DNA from: Candidatus Aminicenantes bacterium UBA2199
GTDB taxonomy: Bacteria; Acidobacteriota; Aminicenantia; UBA2199
NCBI GenBank assembly: GCA_002327965.1
Contig: DCVB01000114.1
Span: 1 to 5,462 of the forward strand
Length of the DNA: 5,462 nucleotides
Direction: 5' to 3'
Part shown: piece by piece, positions 1 through 5,462 of the stretch
How the letters are laid out: every line of letters starts with the position of its first letter
Position numbering within the stretch: position 1 is the stretch's first letter
Notes under the pieces: model-generated
Seen by the model: the letters and a program-made list of their open reading frames with translations, nothing else
Databases searched by the model: none
What the model was told of the DNA's origin: nothing
Program-made: the position numbers and the translations under genes

Positions 1-452
1 TGTTCCTTGTCCTCGACCTGCTCGAGGACGGCGTTCAGGTCGAGAAATTCATCCGCCTGCAGGTGACCATTGAGGGGCGGACCGAGTCGGAAGCGCGTGT
101 CCCCGCCCTCTCCGGAAATTTCAACCTGGAAATGTACCACGCAGGCAAGCTCATCGGTTTCCGCAGGAAGCGGATGCAGGACCTGGTCAAGCTGACGACC
201 GGGCCGGGGGCGCCGGCCGCCGATCCGCTGGCCGGCGCCTCGTTTCGTCCCCAACCTTCGGGCAACTCGGTCCCGGTGCTGGGACTGGCCATGGCCCTGG
301 CCAGGCACCTGGCCGGAAAGAAAGCTGCAAAGCGGATTGAGTCTTTCAACGCGGAATCGCAAAAAAGATCTCTGTCCTTGACCATTGTCCGCCGGGAACC
401 CGACGGACAGGAACGCGAGATCCCCATCAAGATCGAGTTGCACGTCGAATAA
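1..452 (+). CDS. Unrecognised protein, 3' end only (5' truncated by window edge)
   Basis: The reading frame beginning at base 3 is open from the left edge to a TAA at 450-452, giving 149 visible residues. I do not recognise the family. Visible residues 1-60 look like mixed beta/alpha structure with alternating charged and hydrophobic positions. Residues 65-88 are a Pro/Ala/Gly-rich, probably flexible linker. Residues 92-115 form an Ala/Leu/Lys-rich amphipathic helix. The last 25 residues (SLSLTIVRR, then EIPIKIELHVE) look like a beta-hairpin. An internal GTG at 63 could serve as a start on paper, but it has no Shine-Dalgarno sequence before it and the frame continues upstream, so the gene very likely begins outside the window. 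No signal peptide or membrane segment lies in the visible part. It converges on the DUF5916 gene with 43 bp between stop codons, so the two are not in an operon. Coding status is likely; function is unknown. Confidence 0.7.
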   Translation, partial: FLVLDLLEDGVQVEKFIRLQVTIEGRTESEARVPALSGNFNLEMYHAGKLIGFRRKRMQDLVKLTTGPGAPAADPLAGASFRPQPSGNSVPVLGLAMALARHLAGKKAAKRIESFNAESQKRSLSLTIVRREPDGQEREIPIKIELHVE

Positions 453-462
453 AAGATCGACC

Positions 463-489
463 ATTCGTGACGCGTAACGCGTCACGAAT
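463..489. terminator. Perfect 27-bp palindrome between convergent genes; likely bidirectional terminator
   Basis: Arms ATTCGTGACGCGT (463-475) and its exact reverse complement (477-489) flank a single central A. As RNA this gives a 12-bp stem with a three-base loop. It begins 11 nt after the left gene's stop and lies 6 nt beyond the DUF5916 stop on the other strand, which is where a shared terminator would sit. The downstream U-tract is weak: TCTTACTT follows on the plus strand, and on the minus strand TTTT comes only after seven mixed bases. A classic intrinsic terminator is therefore not certain. The arms also contain ACGCGT twice, at 470-475 and 477-482. It could instead be a dispersed palindromic repeat or a protein-binding site. 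Confidence 0.6.
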
Positions 490-495
490 TCTTAC

Positions 496-2664
496 TTAAG
501 GCCGGATCGACAGCGAAAGCTTGAGCACTCCGCGCTCCTCGGCGGGCAGGAACCGGGCCGTGGGGTCCCAGCGCCGCTCCCAGTTCTTGTTGTAGATCAG
601 GGCCACCTCATTGCCGGGAGCCAGCCGCCATCTCAGCCGGGCGCTCCAGCCCAGCAGCCGCGAGACGGTGTCGTACTGGATATAGTTCATGAAGCCCAGG
701 TCGGGCGAAAGGAAAACGTCGGCCTTGAGCTGGAAGACGTTCTCGCTGAAGCGCCCTTCCGGCAGGCGGCCGCGGACCCGGTTGACGTCCAGCCCGAGGG
801 TGGCATAGCCCCGGTACTTGAAGTTCAGGCCGATGCTCACGTCCTCGTAGTGCCCCGAGTAGAACTGGCCGAAGTCGATGCCGGAATCAAGCACCCAGGC
901 CCGGTGCCGGGCGGTGCTGGCGTCGAACTTGCAATGGGTGAAATCGTAGGCGCCGGCGGGCAGCACCACCCCCGCAGCCACCTCGAAATCAAAGGGCAGG
1001 ACATCGCGGTTGAAGGCGACTTCGACGCTGACGCTGCCGCCGCTCGCCAGGCGCAGGCTCAGCGGCGTGACCTCAAGCTGGCGGGTCTCCAGGCGACCGT
1101 CCAGGTCCCAGTAGAAATCGCCGCTGGCGTTGAAAAAGAACTGGCGCACGAGGTGGTTCAGGAACCCCGTTTGCGGGCGCGGCTGAAAGCCCACGCGCAG
1201 GTAGGCGGTCTGGATGCCGCGGCGCATCATGAAGCCCAGTCCGGGATCGAGCGCCTCCCCGTAGTAGGCGTAGGTGCTCTGGACGTCCCAGAGGTCGTTG
1301 GGGTAGTTGGCCCGGAAGCCGAAGCCCAGGTGGCTCCCCTGCTCGTGCTCGTTCCAGTTGTAGGCCGCCCAGGCGGCGAGGTTGAGGTTCTTGTCGCCGG
1401 CGAAGCGCGAGGTGGCGAAGCGGAAATCGGCACCGGCCAGGGTATTGCGTTCCCCAGTGGGGCTGCCGTTGGTGAAGATCATCCCCAGCTTGCTCTCGCT
1501 CAGGATGTCCTGGGTCACGCGCAGGGCGAGGAAATTCCTCCCCGGCAGGCCGGCGAACTTCTCGGTCTGCACGTCGAGAAAGGCCAGGTTGGTCCGGCCG
1601 ACCTTGCCGAAGACCTTGCCGCCGAACAGGATCGGGACCTGCCGGCCCTGGTACAGGCCGATCTTGCGGCTGAAGAAGGGCTGAAAGCTGACGCTGGAAC
1701 TGAACGTAAACGTCTCCGAACCCTCCAGGAAGAACATGCGCTTCTCGGGGAAGTAGATCGGGAAGCGGGTCAGGTTGATGCGCCGCTCGTCGGCCTCGGT
1801 CTCGGCGAAATCCATGTTGACGCTGACGGCGCCCACCAGGTTGGGGGTGAAGTTCTTGTAGATGTCGAAGCCGCCATCCAGCTCCCAGCGCGCCGCCCCG
1901 TTGCCGTGGTCATCCTGGACGCTGGCCAGGCCGTAGGGGCGGATGGTGATCCCCTTTCCCTGCCGGACGCCGGTGATGCCGGAAAGGGCGGCGGCGTCCA
2001 TGGGGTTGTAGAAGTTGCTGTCACGGGCGGTGCCGGCCAGGCGCACGGTCTCCTGCTTGCGGGCGATGAAGCGCTCGATGTTGATCCCCCAGGAGGTCAG
2101 CCCGGGGTTGAAAGAGAGGGTCTTGAACGGGATGCGCATCTCGGCGCTCCAGCCGTTCCCGTCGATGCGGGCGGCGGCGTCCCAGATGCCGTCCCAGTTC
2201 AGGCTGGCCGATCCCGCCGCGGCCAGCCCCTCGGAGCGGGCGCCGCGCGGATTGACCGAGAAGAAATAGGCCGTGCGTTTGTCCTGGAAAGGGTCGAGCA
2301 GGACCCGCAGCACATCGTCGTTATCACCGCTGCCGCCGCCCCGGCCGTAATTGCTTTTGCCGCCGCTGCCGTCATGGGCCATCGAATGGGCCGCGATCTT
2401 CGCCGGCTCGCTGTCCAGGCAGCGGACGCCGATATAAAGGTTGGCGTCGTCATAGACGATCCGCAATTCGGTTCTTTCCGTGGGCTCCGTCCCGGGCAGG
2501 GGATCGGCCATGCGGAAAGCGGTGAAGGCGGCAACAGCCTGCCAGACGGGGTCGTCCAGGCGGCCGTCGATGGCGGGCCCCTGCTCGACGCGCACGGCCC
2601 TGACCTCGGCCGCGGCGGCGGGCAGGGCCAGGAACACCAGAAAAAAGATCATGGTTCTCGCCAT
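496..2664 (-). CDS. Exported DUF5916 protein with N-terminal CBM9-like domain, probable outer-membrane beta-barrel
   Basis: Complete 722-residue protein. Residues 1-19 are a signal peptide (short basic start, hydrophobic FFLVFLALP core, cleavage predicted after AAAA before E20), so it enters the periplasm by Sec. Residues about 24-215 resemble the carbohydrate-binding CBM9-like fold that opens this family: IDGRLDDPVW at 32-41, YDDANLYIGVRC at 71-82, DPFQDKRTAYFFSVNPRGA at 124-142 and the IPF strand near 178. From about 235 the DUF5916 region follows; its hallmark is the stretch 283-315 with NMDFAETEAD, RRINLTRFP and FPEKRMFFLEG. The remainder is rich in alternating, aromatic-containing strands typical of an outer-membrane barrel, although the last residues (SLSIRP) lack the usual terminal aromatic. 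Length is normal for the family. Biochemical function is not established; sugar or surface-polymer binding is inferred from the CBM9-like part only. The ATG at 2664 is chosen because of a good Shine-Dalgarno sequence 7 nt upstream; the ATG at codon 5 is less well placed. Residues 98-116 are an unusual Gly/Ser-rich loop. The gene is monocistronic within the window and divergent from the sensor cyclase. Confidence 0.88.
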   Translation of the reverse strand: MARTMIFFLVFLALPAAAAEVRAVRVEQGPAIDGRLDDPVWQAVAAFTAFRMADPLPGTEPTERTELRIVYDDANLYIGVRCLDSEPAKIAAHSMAHDGSGGKSNYGRGGGSGDNDDVLRVLLDPFQDKRTAYFFSVNPRGARSEGLAAAGSASLNWDGIWDAAARIDGNGWSAEMRIPFKTLSFNPGLTSWGINIERFIARKQETVRLAGTARDSNFYNPMDAAALSGITGVRQGKGITIRPYGLASVQDDHGNGAARWELDGGFDIYKNFTPNLVGAVSVNMDFAETEADERRINLTRFPIYFPEKRMFFLEGSETFTFSSSVSFQPFFSRKIGLYQGRQVPILFGGKVFGKVGRTNLAFLDVQTEKFAGLPGRNFLALRVTQDILSESKLGMIFTNGSPTGERNTLAGADFRFATSRFAGDKNLNLAAWAAYNWNEHEQGSHLGFGFRANYPNDLWDVQSTYAYYGEALDPGLGFMMRRGIQTAYLRVGFQPRPQTGFLNHLVRQFFFNASGDFYWDLDGRLETRQLEVTPLSLRLASGGSVSVEVAFNRDVLPFDFEVAAGVVLPAGAYDFTHCKFDASTARHRAWVLDSGIDFGQFYSGHYEDVSIGLNFKYRGYATLGLDVNRVRGRLPEGRFSENVFQLKADVFLSPDLGFMNYIQYDTVSRLLGWSARLRWRLAPGNEVALIYNKNWERRWDPTARFLPAEERGVLKLSLSIRP

Positions 2665-2671
2665 CGGCGAA

Positions 2672-2678
2672 CCTCTCT
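2672..2678 (-). promoter_or_regulatory. Shine-Dalgarno sequence of the DUF5916 gene
   Basis: AGAGAGG on the minus strand lies 7 nt before the ATG at 2664. This spacing supports the first of the two nearby ATGs (codon 1 against codon 5) as the start, and it contrasts with the divergent sensor gene, which has no such sequence. Confidence 0.7.
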
Positions 2679-2719
2679 GTTACTGCGGGCGACCAGCGCG
2701 GAACATGCGTCCCGTCTTC

Positions 2720-2748
2720 ATGATATGCCAGCGGCGCCCTTTTGGCAA
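2720..2748 (-). promoter_or_regulatory. Predicted sigma70-type promoter for the DUF5916 gene
   Basis: On the minus strand, TTGCCA (2748-2743) and TATCAT (2725-2720) are separated by exactly 17 nt; each matches the consensus at 5 of 6 positions. Transcription would begin near 2713, giving a 5' leader of about 48 nt that includes the Shine-Dalgarno sequence. Prediction is from sequence only; the organism's sigma-factor preference is unknown. Confidence 0.5.
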
Positions 2749-2806
2749 TCCGGAAACGGGCAATACGAAAAACCGCGGCAAAACGTTATCGCCTGCCGGT
2801 CGCCCT

Positions 2807-2835
2807 TTGAAAATAAATCGCCGGCGTTATATAGT
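2807..2835 (+). promoter_or_regulatory. Predicted sigma70-type promoter for the sensor cyclase, placing the transcript start at its ATG
   Basis: TTGAAA (2807-2812) and TATAGT (2830-2835) are separated by 17 nt, and each is a near-consensus hexamer. The surrounding bases are locally AT-rich within an otherwise GC-rich region. The expected start, about 7 nt after the -10 box, falls at or within a base or two of the A of the ATG at 2842. The spacer contains the 8-bp palindrome CGCCGGCG (2819-2826), which could be an operator but is short enough to be chance. Confidence 0.5.
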
Positions 2836-2841
2836 GCCACC

Positions 2842-5462
2842 ATGAAAAATCGGACCTTGCCCGCATGGTTCCTGTTCCTGGTTTTGCTGGCGTCGATGCT
2901 TCCCCTCCACGCCCAGGTCCTGCCCTTCGAAGTACTGAGGCTGAAGGATGGGATTCCCCAGTCGCAGATCACATCCCTGGCCCAGGACCGCGAGGGCTAC
3001 CTGTGGGTGGGAACGTGGGGAGGGCTGGCCCGTTTCAACGGCAGCGAGTTCAGGAACTTTTTCATGCAGGACGGGCTGCACAGCTCCCGCATCCAGGAAC
3101 TGCTGGCCGCGAGCGACGGCTCGTTGTGGGTGGCCTCCGCCGGCGGCGTTTCCCGCTGGCGGGATCATCGCCTGGAATTGCTCATCGATCCCGCCGTCGG
3201 TTCCGTCCGCTGCCAGGCACTGGCCGAGGATGCGCAGGGCAGGATCTGGTTCGGCACCGACAACGGCGTGGCCATTTTCGACGGGGAAAATTTCCAGCTC
3301 AAGCATCCGGGCGGGACCACCGGCCCCCAGGTTTACGACATTCAGGCCGATCGCGGGGGGGTGCTGGTCGCCGCCGTCAACGGCCTGTGGCGCTTTTCCG
3401 GAAACGAAGAGCCGCAGCGCCTGCCGCTGCCGCCCGGCATCGCCCCGGACAACCTTCGCGCCCTGGCCGTGACCGCCGAGGGGCTGTGGCTGGGAACGTT
3501 CAGCAACGGCGTCTGGCTGCGCAACGATTCGGGCTGGGCCGCCGCGCCGGGCCTGTCCCCGGCGGCGCGTTCCATTTTCCAGATGACCGTCCAGCCATCC
3601 GGCACCCTCTACATCTGCACCAACGGCAGTGGCATATTCGTGAAACGCCCGGGCCAGGCCGTGATGGAGCAATGGGGAACCGACAACGGCCTGCCGTCCA
3701 ACGTGATCAATGACGCGCTGGAGGACCACGAGGGAAGCCTCTGGATCGGGACCTACATCGGCGGACTGGCCCGGCTCAGCGGCATTTCGGTGATCAACCA
3801 CACGGAGAGGCAGGGACTGCCCAGCGCCTGCGTCTTCGGCATCTCTCCCGGGGATACCCCCGATTCGCTCTGGCTGGGGACCATGCGCGGTGCCGCCCAT
3901 TACCAGACGCGGCCGCTGCCCAGGGTCATCGAAACCGTCCAGGCCAGGGACGGCCTGGACAACGAATGGATATGGAAGGTCCTGCGCACCGCCGACGGCA
4001 TTCTCTGGTTCCAGACCGACACGTCCCTGCTCTACCGCCAGCCGGGAGATAAGACCATTCGCGGGCTTCCAGCCGCCTATCCTGCCATCTCTCCATGGGA
4101 CATGAACTTCGACAGCCAGGGGAATCTATGGATCTGCGGGGATTGGAGCGGCGGCGCGCTGGCCCGGCGCGACGCCAATGGCGATTGGCGCGTCTGGAAC
4201 AAGACTCAGGCCGGCGAGCCGCTGCTGTTCGCATCCCGGGTCACCCGGCGCCAGCGGGGAGGCGTCTGGGTCGCCGCCCGGAACAAGCTGCTTGTTTTCG
4301 ACGGCAGGACCCTGAGCGAACTGGCGGCTCCCTATCCCCTTTCCCAGGCCCACGCCATCTCCAGCATCTACGAGGACAGCCGCGGTCGCCTGTGGGCCGG
4401 CAGCGATGCCGGGCTCGCGGTGCTGGAAGCCGACGGAACCTGGCGCCAACTCAACGACCGCCCCGGTTTCGACAACCGCCACGTCTATTACATCGGCGAA
4501 GACTGGCAGGGGACGATCTGGATCAACACGGCGCACGGAGTTTTCCGGTTCTTCAAGGATTTCAGGATGGAGGCGTTCACCCCCGACGACGGACTGGCCG
4601 ACTGGGAAACCAACGGCAACGGCTTCCACTGTGACCACCGCGGCGAGATCTGGATCGGTACCGTCAACGGCCTGTCGCAGTATATTCCCGCCAACCGCAG
4701 ACCCAACACCGAGCCGCCGCGGCTGATGATCGAGAAGGTGAGGCTGCCGCAGCGCACGGAGGAATTCCCGCGTTTTCTGGACCTGGCCTGGAACGAACGC
4801 ACGCTGGTGTTCAACCTCGCCATCCTCTCTTTCCGCAACCGCAACCGCACCGCTTTCCGCTACCGCCTGGACAGCATCGAGAACGAATGGCAGCAGGATG
4901 ACAAGAATGCGCGGGAACTCCGTTACACGAACCTCCCCCCGGGGGAACAAGAACTGCTGCTGCAGCCGGTCAACGAGTCGGGCGTATGGGGCGACGTCGT
5001 CAGCCTGCCGATCCGCGTGCGACCGCCGTTCTGGATGACCCTGGGGTTCCGCCTGGCGGTGCTGCTGTTCCTGCTGGCCGCCGCCGTTGGCGCCTGGCGC
5101 TGGCGCACACTGCTGCTAAGGCGGCGCAACATCGAACTGGAAAAGGAAGTAGGCAAGCGCACCGCCGAGCTGGAGTACCTGGCCACCTACGACCCGCTCA
5201 CCGCCCTCTTCAACCGCCGCGCCATCCTGGCCTTCCTCGAACGGCAGCTGCGCCCCGAGCGCGGCAGCAACCGCCAGCTGGGCTGCATCATGATCGACCT
5301 CAACCGCTTCAAGCAGGTGAACGACACCCTGGGCCACGCAACCGGCGACCAGGTGCTCAAGGACATGGCCGCCGGGATCCAGGAGTGCCTGCGCCAGGGC
5401 GACGCCCTCGGCCGCCTGGGCGGCGACGAATTCCTGGTCGTGCTGCCCGGCGCCGATGCCGA
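2842..5462 (+). CDS. Reg_prop/Y_Y_Y periplasmic sensor diguanylate cyclase (GGDEF), 3' truncated by window edge
   Basis: The frame is open from the ATG at 2842 to the right edge, giving 873 visible residues without a stop. It is a one-component transmembrane sensor expected to make cyclic di-GMP from two GTP in response to a periplasmic ligand. Residues 1-24 are a signal peptide (MKNR, hydrophobic core, cleavage after LHA). Residues 36-615 carry 14 Reg_prop-type repeats. Residues about 625-727 are a Y_Y_Y domain (FRYRLD at 672-677, YTNLPPG at 695-701). One membrane helix covers about 734-752, followed by Trp/Arg-rich WRWRTLLLRRR and a short coiled-coil linker (IELEKEVGKRTAELE, 764-778). The GGDEF domain begins with DPLTALFNRR at 784-793. 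By alignment to PleD, D819 binds metal, K824, N827 and D836 contact the nucleotide or phosphates, and GGDEF is at 860-864. The inhibitory I-site RQGD is at 851-854, exactly five residues before GGDEF, so both activity and product feedback inhibition look intact. About 80 residues of the domain are missing to the right; a further domain such as EAL cannot be excluded. There is no Shine-Dalgarno sequence before the ATG. Confidence 0.93.
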   Translation, partial: MKNRTLPAWFLFLVLLASMLPLHAQVLPFEVLRLKDGIPQSQITSLAQDREGYLWVGTWGGLARFNGSEFRNFFMQDGLHSSRIQELLAASDGSLWVASAGGVSRWRDHRLELLIDPAVGSVRCQALAEDAQGRIWFGTDNGVAIFDGENFQLKHPGGTTGPQVYDIQADRGGVLVAAVNGLWRFSGNEEPQRLPLPPGIAPDNLRALAVTAEGLWLGTFSNGVWLRNDSGWAAAPGLSPAARSIFQMTVQPSGTLYICTNGSGIFVKRPGQAVMEQWGTDNGLPSNVINDALEDHEGSLWIGTYIGGLARLSGISVINHTERQGLPSACVFGISPGDTPDSLWLGTMRGAAHYQTRPLPRVIETVQARDGLDNEWIWKVLRTADGILWFQTDTSLLYRQPGDKTIRGLPAAYPAISPWDMNFDSQGNLWICGDWSGGALARRDANGDWRVWNKTQAGEPLLFASRVTRRQRGGVWVAARNKLLVFDGRTLSELAAPYPLSQAHAISSIYEDSRGRLWAGSDAGLAVLEADGTWRQLNDRPGFDNRHVYYIGEDWQGTIWINTAHGVFRFFKDFRMEAFTPDDGLADWETNGNGFHCDHRGEIWIGTVNGLSQYIPANRRPNTEPPRLMIEKVRLPQRTEEFPRFLDLAWNERTLVFNLAILSFRNRNRTAFRYRLDSIENEWQQDDKNARELRYTNLPPGEQELLLQPVNESGVWGDVVSLPIRVRPPFWMTLGFRLAVLLFLLAAAVGAWRWRTLLLRRRNIELEKEVGKRTAELEYLATYDPLTALFNRRAILAFLERQLRPERGSNRQLGCIMIDLNRFKQVNDTLGHATGDQVLKDMAAGIQECLRQGDALGRLGGDEFLVVLPGADA
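2947..4686 (+). repeat. Fourteen Reg_prop-type beta-propeller repeats (two predicted seven-bladed propellers)
   Basis: The protein repeat unit is roughly 40-46 residues with the core (I/V)xxLxxDxxGxLWxGTxxGLxRF. The first residue of the LW(V/I)GT-type core falls at residues 54, 95, 135, 174, 215, 256, 300, 343, 388, 429, 475, 517, 559 and 603 of the sensor. Fourteen repeats fit two seven-bladed propellers, the arrangement known for the periplasmic part of hybrid two-component sensors. Blades 1, 3, 7, 12 and 14 match best. Blades 4 (VLVAAVNG, no Trp), 6 (LYICTNG) and 9 (LWFQTDT) are degenerate. DGL/NGL-type connectors precede several blades. Repetition is at protein level; no long DNA direct repeats are seen. 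Confidence 0.85.

Noticed and set aside
35..430. Open frame of 131 codons antisense to the left-edge gene
   Set aside because: The plus-strand frame is open from the window edge and ends at a convergent gap with a terminator-like palindrome. The antisense product is Arg/Ser/Pro-rich without any recognisable feature.
2819..2826. CGCCGGCG palindrome inside the sensor promoter spacer, considered as an operator
   Set aside because: Eight self-complementary G/C bases are expected often in DNA of this composition, and the flanking bases do not extend the symmetry. It is mentioned with the promoter but not called as a site.
2836..2845. GCCACCATGA, a match to a eukaryotic Kozak start context at the sensor's ATG
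   Set aside because: The genes around it are bacterial (Sec signal peptides, GGDEF, Shine-Dalgarno and sigma70-like elements). The match is coincidental and has no meaning for bacterial initiation.
2827..3900. Long open frame (357 codons) on the minus strand opposite the sensor gene
   Set aside because: It is antisense to a protein with 14 recognisable propeller repeats and a signal peptide. Its translation is Gly/Ala/Gln/Arg-rich with no family motif, as expected for a shadow frame in GC-rich DNA.
4126..4950. Open frame of 274 codons on the minus strand
   Set aside because: It overlaps blades 10-14 and most of the Y_Y_Y domain in antisense, has no Shine-Dalgarno sequence or domain signature, and reflects high third-position GC on the real strand.
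5041..5160. Possible histidine kinase or HAMP domain after the membrane helix, as in hybrid two-component sensors
   Set aside because: Only about 30 residues separate the membrane helix from DPLTALFNRR. There is no phosphoacceptor-His box, and the following motifs are those of GGDEF.

Overview
The window is GC-rich, gene-dense bacterial DNA with three protein-coding genes: one cut by the left edge, one complete, and one cut by the right edge. No RNA gene, mobile element, CRISPR array or phage signature is visible. A secreted DUF5916 protein beside a Reg_prop/Y_Y_Y sensor, with high GC and a Gram-negative export style, suggests an Acidobacteriota- or Aminicenantota-like bacterium. Gammaproteobacteria such as Xanthomonadales and other Gram-negative phyla also carry these families, so this placement is a weak inference.

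Layout, left to right. Positions 1-452 (+) hold the 3' end of a gene I do not recognise. It converges on the next gene across a 43-bp gap that contains a perfect 27-bp palindrome (463-489), a likely bidirectional terminator or a dispersed palindromic element. Positions 496-2664 (-) encode a complete 722-residue exported protein with an N-terminal CBM9-like domain followed by the DUF5916 region, probably an outer-membrane beta-barrel. Positions 2665-2841 are a 177-bp divergent intergenic region with one good sigma70-like promoter facing each way. Positions 2842-5462 (+) encode a large one-component transmembrane sensor: signal peptide, 14 Reg_prop-type blades (read as two seven-bladed propellers), a Y_Y_Y domain, one membrane helix, a short coiled-coil linker, and a GGDEF diguanylate cyclase domain that runs off the right edge just after the GGDEF motif.

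How the genes may work together (inference). The propeller sensor has the periplasmic part of a hybrid two-component sensor of the kind that detects glycan fragments in Bacteroidetes, but its output is cyclic-di-GMP synthesis in place of a histidine kinase. Its neighbour is a surface protein with a possible sugar-binding domain, transcribed divergently from the same short region. The pair could link detection of a periplasmic ligand to c-di-GMP signalling and to an envelope protein. The most unusual local detail is that the sensor's predicted promoter puts the transcription start almost exactly on its ATG, with no Shine-Dalgarno sequence, so the mRNA may be leaderless.
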